The notes under the pieces were generated by a model, which saw only the letters and a list, made by a program, of their open reading frames with translations, did not search any database and was not told the origin of the DNA. Positions 6,282 through 8,848 of a DNA stretch of 8,848 nucleotides are shown piece after piece. Both the position numbers and the translations under genes were made by a program. The number at the start of each line of letters is the position of its first letter. The stretch's first letter is position 1. Origin of the DNA: Methanobrevibacter sp. (GTDB taxonomy: Archaea > Methanobacteriota > Methanobacteria > Methanobacteriales > Methanobacteriaceae); assembly GCA_017404125.1 (NCBI GenBank), contig JAFRCZ010000060.1, forward strand, positions 1 through 8,848, read 5' to 3'.

Positions 6282-7607
6282 TTATTCAAATAATAATTTG
6301 CTCTCCTGAGGATTACAGGAATCACAGATTTGCTTTAGCCTATCCTGTATTTTTATAATGTTTTCTTGACCATTTCCTCCAATTAAAATAGCCTTTTCAT
6401 GTGAAAATTCTGCAACGAATGCAATGATTTCATCAAGATTATTAGCTATTTCTATCCTTCCCTTATAATTTAGGGAATTTAATCTATACTTAGCTTGTTC
6501 CAATGTATCTTCCAATCCTGGAAAGAGAATTATGGCTTCAGGATTCGCATATACCACTTCATTTAATATATCTAATCTATGATTTTCATTATGTCTTGGG
6601 GTTCCTACAAAGACTGCTGTGAAATCGACTTCCTCCAGTAATGGTTTAATTGCATCAGAATTGTCTGATTTTCCAATATATATTTCACAGTCATTTAATT
6701 TTAACACTTCTAACCTACCCTTAACTGGCTTAAAGTTTTCTAAAGTGTCTTTTATTATATTTTTATCTATTTCAAAATGATTTTCATTGATGTAACTTGC
6801 CACAGCTTCACTAAGGCCTGCATTCAATTTATTGAATTTTCCAAACAAATCCAAATCATATTCTGTTTCATTATACTCTATTGCTGTTTTGGAAATTTCC
6901 TCAAATTCCTCTTTATATTCCTGATTTTCGTTGATGAAAATGGTTTTATCCTTGAAGAATCCTTTTAAGGAGTTTTTATATCCTTCCATTGATCCATGAA
7001 CATTCATATGGTCATTGCCCATATTGGTCAATGCAATCAAATCAAAGTCGAAGCAATAGCTGCAGAATCCAACTGTCATGTCACAGACTTCAACAAGCAA
7101 AACATCATAATCACCATTCTCTGCTTCTAAGATGAGGTCATAGTAGCCTTCAAATCCACCACCGGCATTTCCTCCTACCAATACATTTTTTCCAGCATTT
7201 TCCAAGATTTCCTTTATCATGGTTACAGTAGTGGTTTTTCCATTGGTACCGGTAACACCAATAGTAAAAATGTCTCTATGTTTTGTCTTTACGTCACAAA
7301 GCAATTTATGAGAGTTTTTATAATGTTCTGCAATTTTGCTTCCCCAAATGCTAGGGCTTAAGACAACTGCATCAGATGATTCTATCTTTTCTTGATCATT
7401 AAATCCTAAATCAATGGATAAATTATCTTTTATAAAGCTGATTTTATCTTTTTGAGGTGAAATATCTACACCTGCAAGGGATATTGGCAAGTCCTCTAAG
7501 CTTATATTAACATTTAAATCTGTCGCATAAACTTCCCAATTATGTTTCAATAAGGAATTTAAAGCCTTTTTGCCTTCCACTCCCAAACCGATAACAGCAG
7601 CTTTCAT
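6282..7607 (-). CDS. MurD-like Mur ligase family protein, probable pseudomurein peptide ligase
   Basis: The 441 residues follow the three-domain Mur ligase plan. An N-terminal Rossmann-like domain begins AVIGLGVEGKKA (4-15), as in MurD. The ATPase domain has P-loop GVTGTNGKTT (117-126, Lys124), Glu173 for Mg2+ in LLVEV, TNMGNDHMNVHG (194-205), and FNKLNAGLSEAVA (258-270) as the HNxxNAxAA element. The C-terminal domain begins near KGRLEVL (297-303). Members use ATP to join an amino acid to a carboxylate; in Methanobacteriales several build the pseudomurein peptide. The carbamylated Lys of bacterial enzymes may be Lys215, one place off the MurE register but in register with MurD. Two CxxC motifs (Cys182/185 and Cys428/431) are unusual. 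F430 synthetase CfbE is another archaeal Mur homologue, but its N-terminus, as I recall it, differs. The SD (TGTGA) is weak; a TATA-like box suggests its own promoter. Confidence 0.9.
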   Translation of the reverse strand: MKAAVIGLGVEGKKALNSLLKHNWEVYATDLNVNISLEDLPISLAGVDISPQKDKISFIKDNLSIDLGFNDQEKIESSDAVVLSPSIWGSKIAEHYKNSHKLLCDVKTKHRDIFTIGVTGTNGKTTTVTMIKEILENAGKNVLVGGNAGGGFEGYYDLILEAENGDYDVLLVEVCDMTVGFCSYCFDFDLIALTNMGNDHMNVHGSMEGYKNSLKGFFKDKTIFINENQEYKEEFEEISKTAIEYNETEYDLDLFGKFNKLNAGLSEAVASYINENHFEIDKNIIKDTLENFKPVKGRLEVLKLNDCEIYIGKSDNSDAIKPLLEEVDFTAVFVGTPRHNENHRLDILNEVVYANPEAIILFPGLEDTLEQAKYRLNSLNYKGRIEIANNLDEIIAFVAEFSHEKAILIGGNGQENIIKIQDRLKQICDSCNPQESKLLFE

Positions 7608-7652
7608 GATTTCACATTAGTTTATATTATTATTGAATTTTTTTTATAATAC

Positions 7653-7660
7653 TATATAAT
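7653..7660 (-). promoter_or_regulatory. Probable TATA box of the Mur ligase gene
   Basis: ATTATATA on the minus strand lies 46-53 bases before the ATG at 7607, predicting transcription starting near 7630. The whole 7608-7844 gap is otherwise AT-rich, with a repeated 16-mer and T-tracts that probably end the nuclease transcript. Confidence 0.4.
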
Positions 7661-7732
7661 AGATAGTAATTTATTATATGTATTTATCTATGTATATTCT
7701 AATTAATAAAAGTTAGTATATTTAGAAATAAA

Positions 7733-7820
7733 CTTAAAAAAGTTAATAAAATAAAAAATAGAGCGAGTAAATAAATTTAAAAATAAGGAAAATTAAAAAA
7801 TAGGCTTAAAAAAGTTAATA
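7733..7820. repeat. Direct repeat of a 16-mer in the nuclease-Mur gap
   Basis: CTTAAAAAAGTTAATA occurs identically at 7733-7748 and 7805-7820, 72 bases apart. Both copies lie downstream of the nuclease stop. The sequence is AT-rich but a 16-base identity in so short a gap suggests a small duplication. Confidence 0.6.
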
Positions 7821-7826
7821 TAAAAA
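7795..7826 (-). terminator. Oligo-T termination zone after the ExoIII gene
   Basis: Read on the minus strand, T runs of five, six and six bases (7822-7826, 7808-7813, 7795-7800) begin about 18 bases after the nuclease stop. Archaeal RNA polymerase stops at such tracts. No hairpin is evident. Confidence 0.5.
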
Positions 7827-7844
7827 GATGAAATCTAAAAATAA

Positions 7845-8597
7845 TTAGTAATCTAAGATCAGCTCAATTGGAGCATGTTTAGAACTGTCAATTTCATCTA
7901 AAATTGAACATGATTTGACTTTATCTGCCAAAGATTTGGAAACAAAGAAATAATCTAAACGTGCACCTTCATTATTGTCACGAGCTTCCTGATTTTTCCA
8001 TGATGTGAATTGATTCTGATCCTTATTCAATAATCTGAAAGCATCAACAAAACCAAAGGATTCCAATTTGTCTAAAACTTCCCTTTCTTCATCAGTGAAT
8101 GTGACTTTAGTATTTAAATCAGAAATGTCCTCTTCCTTATGGGCAATATTGAAGTCACCTGCAATGATTAAATCTTTATCATTATTTTTTTGAGCAAAGG
8201 ATAATAGGTTCTTAAAGTAATTTAATTTTTCTTCTAATTTAGTTTTGGTGCCAGTTCCAGCTGGAGCATAAGCATGAATTAAAGTAAATTTATCAAAATC
8301 CAATACAGAAGCTCTGCCTAAAGCATCACTGGACTCATTAAAGAATCTTTTGACTATATTAGGTTTTTCTTTTGTAAAAGTAGTTAATCCGCCGGTTCTA
8401 GGACTTTCCCCTTTTAAGAAATAGTATTCATATCCACATTTATCCAAGAATTTCTTATCCATTTTTTCATAGCTTGTTTTTGTTTCTTGGAATAAAAGGA
8501 TATCTGCTTCTTTTTCTAAAATAGGATTAATGTCTTTATTTTTTATACGAGTCCTTATACCATTTGCATTCCATGAAATTATCTTTAATTCACTCAT
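7845..8597 (-). CDS. xth: Exodeoxyribonuclease III / AP endonuclease family protein
   Basis: This 250-residue cytoplasmic protein is a full-length member of the ExoIII/APE1 family, which cuts DNA 5' to abasic sites in base excision repair. The Methanothermobacter relative Mth212 also cuts at uracil. Visible catalytic positions are Asn10 and Asn12 in SWNANG, Glu38 in FQETK, Tyr110, Asp148 and Asn150 in AGDFNIAH, Asp215 in RLDYFFVS and His241. Departures from the family are notable: the near-invariant SDH before the end is SKH, with Lys240 replacing Asp; the YxPN turn is YAPA (110-113); and the Trp usually before RLDYF is Ala212. Activity may therefore differ from APE1 or Mth212. The start is supported by AGGGAAG at 8605-8611. 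It is the first of five co-directional genes but is separated from the next by 237 bases, so it is probably transcribed alone. Confidence 0.92.
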   Translation of the reverse strand: MSELKIISWNANGIRTRIKNKDINPILEKEADILLFQETKTSYEKMDKKFLDKCGYEYYFLKGESPRTGGLTTFTKEKPNIVKRFFNESSDALGRASVLDFDKFTLIHAYAPAGTGTKTKLEEKLNYFKNLLSFAQKNNDKDLIIAGDFNIAHKEEDISDLNTKVTFTDEEREVLDKLESFGFVDAFRLLNKDQNQFTSWKNQEARDNNEGARLDYFFVSKSLADKVKSCSILDEIDSSKHAPIELILDY

Positions 8598-8604
8598 TAT
8601 ATTG

Positions 8605-8611
8605 CTTCCCT
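8605..8611 (-). promoter_or_regulatory. Shine-Dalgarno site of the ExoIII gene
   Basis: AGGGAAG on the minus strand lies seven bases before the ATG at 8597. It is purine-rich and a partial match to AGGAGGT. Confidence 0.5.
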
Positions 8612-8848
8612 AAACTAAATAAATAAAATAAATACAATATTAATTAATTTAAGCCCAAATCATCTTTTAAATTAATTTAATAAAATTTATGTTTATCAAA
8701 ACTATAAACAAATATAATATTGACTTTTAAATAATATAAACTTAATTGTAGAATAAATAGAAAAAATGAACTAAAAATAATCTAAGTTAATATAAAAAAT
8801 AAAAGTATAATGAATAATAATTCATAACTTTAATATATTATAATAAAG
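8612..8848. other. AT-rich non-coding stretch at the right edge
   Basis: No gene is supported here; the longest ATG reading frame seen (from 8689) has 13 codons. It must contain the ExoIII promoter, but no single TATA box stands out. It holds a 14-bp perfect palindrome TTAAATTAATTTAA (8667-8680) and a small inverted repeat ATGAAT/ATTCAT (8810-8815, 8820-8825). Both are weak in such AT-rich sequence. No origin repeats, tRNA or CRISPR units were seen. Confidence 0.6.

Noticed and set aside
6777..6968. Plus-strand hydrophobic open frame opposite the Mur ligase
   Set aside because: The hydrophobic look comes from reading Lys/Glu-rich codons in reverse; there is no SD and the ligase motifs occupy the other strand.
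6282..7607. Identification of the Mur ligase as coenzyme F430 synthetase (CfbE)
   Set aside because: The N-terminus is a MurD-like GLGVEG Rossmann start rather than the different start I recall for CfbE, and no F430 genes adjoin. It is kept only as a minor alternative.
8612..8848. Replication origin or CRISPR leader in the right-edge AT-rich stretch
   Set aside because: No repeated origin-box sequences, no regularly spaced repeats and no linked cdc6 or cas gene; AT-richness alone is ordinary here.

Overview
The window most resembles a strongly AT-rich methanogenic archaeon of the order Methanobacteriales, probably Methanobrevibacter or a close relative. This is inferred from the sequence, not from a database match. 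Support comes from near-consensus Shine-Dalgarno sites of the AGGTGA type, TATA-like boxes in place of bacterial -35/-10 elements, oligo-T tracts after stop codons, a Mur-type peptide ligase (Methanobacteriales use Mur homologues to build pseudomurein), and an ExoIII-family nuclease of the kind known from Methanothermobacter.

Layout. Positions 1-1523 hold the N-terminal 507 residues of a large minus-strand DUF4011-type superfamily 1 helicase whose remainder lies off the left edge. It has no stop in the window. Positions 1524-1798 form a divergent promoter region with TATA-like boxes, an 11-bp tandem repeat and an 18-bp perfect palindrome. Positions 1799-2938 hold the only plus-strand gene, an aldo/keto reductase fused to a two-cluster ferredoxin-like tail. 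It converges on a minus-strand series across a perfect hairpin at 3031-3055.

Five minus-strand genes follow, listed here in transcription order (right to left): an ExoIII-family nuclease (8597-7845), a MurD-like ligase (7607-6282), an exported VanW-domain protein (about 6206-4971), a MobA/MocA-like nucleotidyltransferase (4891-4223) and an M42 aminopeptidase (4120-3071). Gaps of 75-240 bp and separate TATA-like boxes suggest several transcripts rather than one tight operon. Positions 8612-8848 are AT-rich and hold no recognisable gene.

The ligase, VanW protein and nucleotidyltransferase sit consecutively and could form a cell-envelope (pseudomurein) module: peptide ligation, nucleotide activation and an exported wall-associated protein. 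This is inference from family and neighbourhood. The points most worth a second look are: (i) a clear signal peptide upstream of the VanW ATG with no ATG/GTG/TTG start, pointing to an ATT start or a mutated start; (ii) an ExoIII homologue with Lys in place of the near-invariant Asp of the C-terminal SDH motif; (iii) two CxxC motifs in the Mur ligase; and (iv) the truncated helicase, a family that includes single-gene phage-defence proteins.
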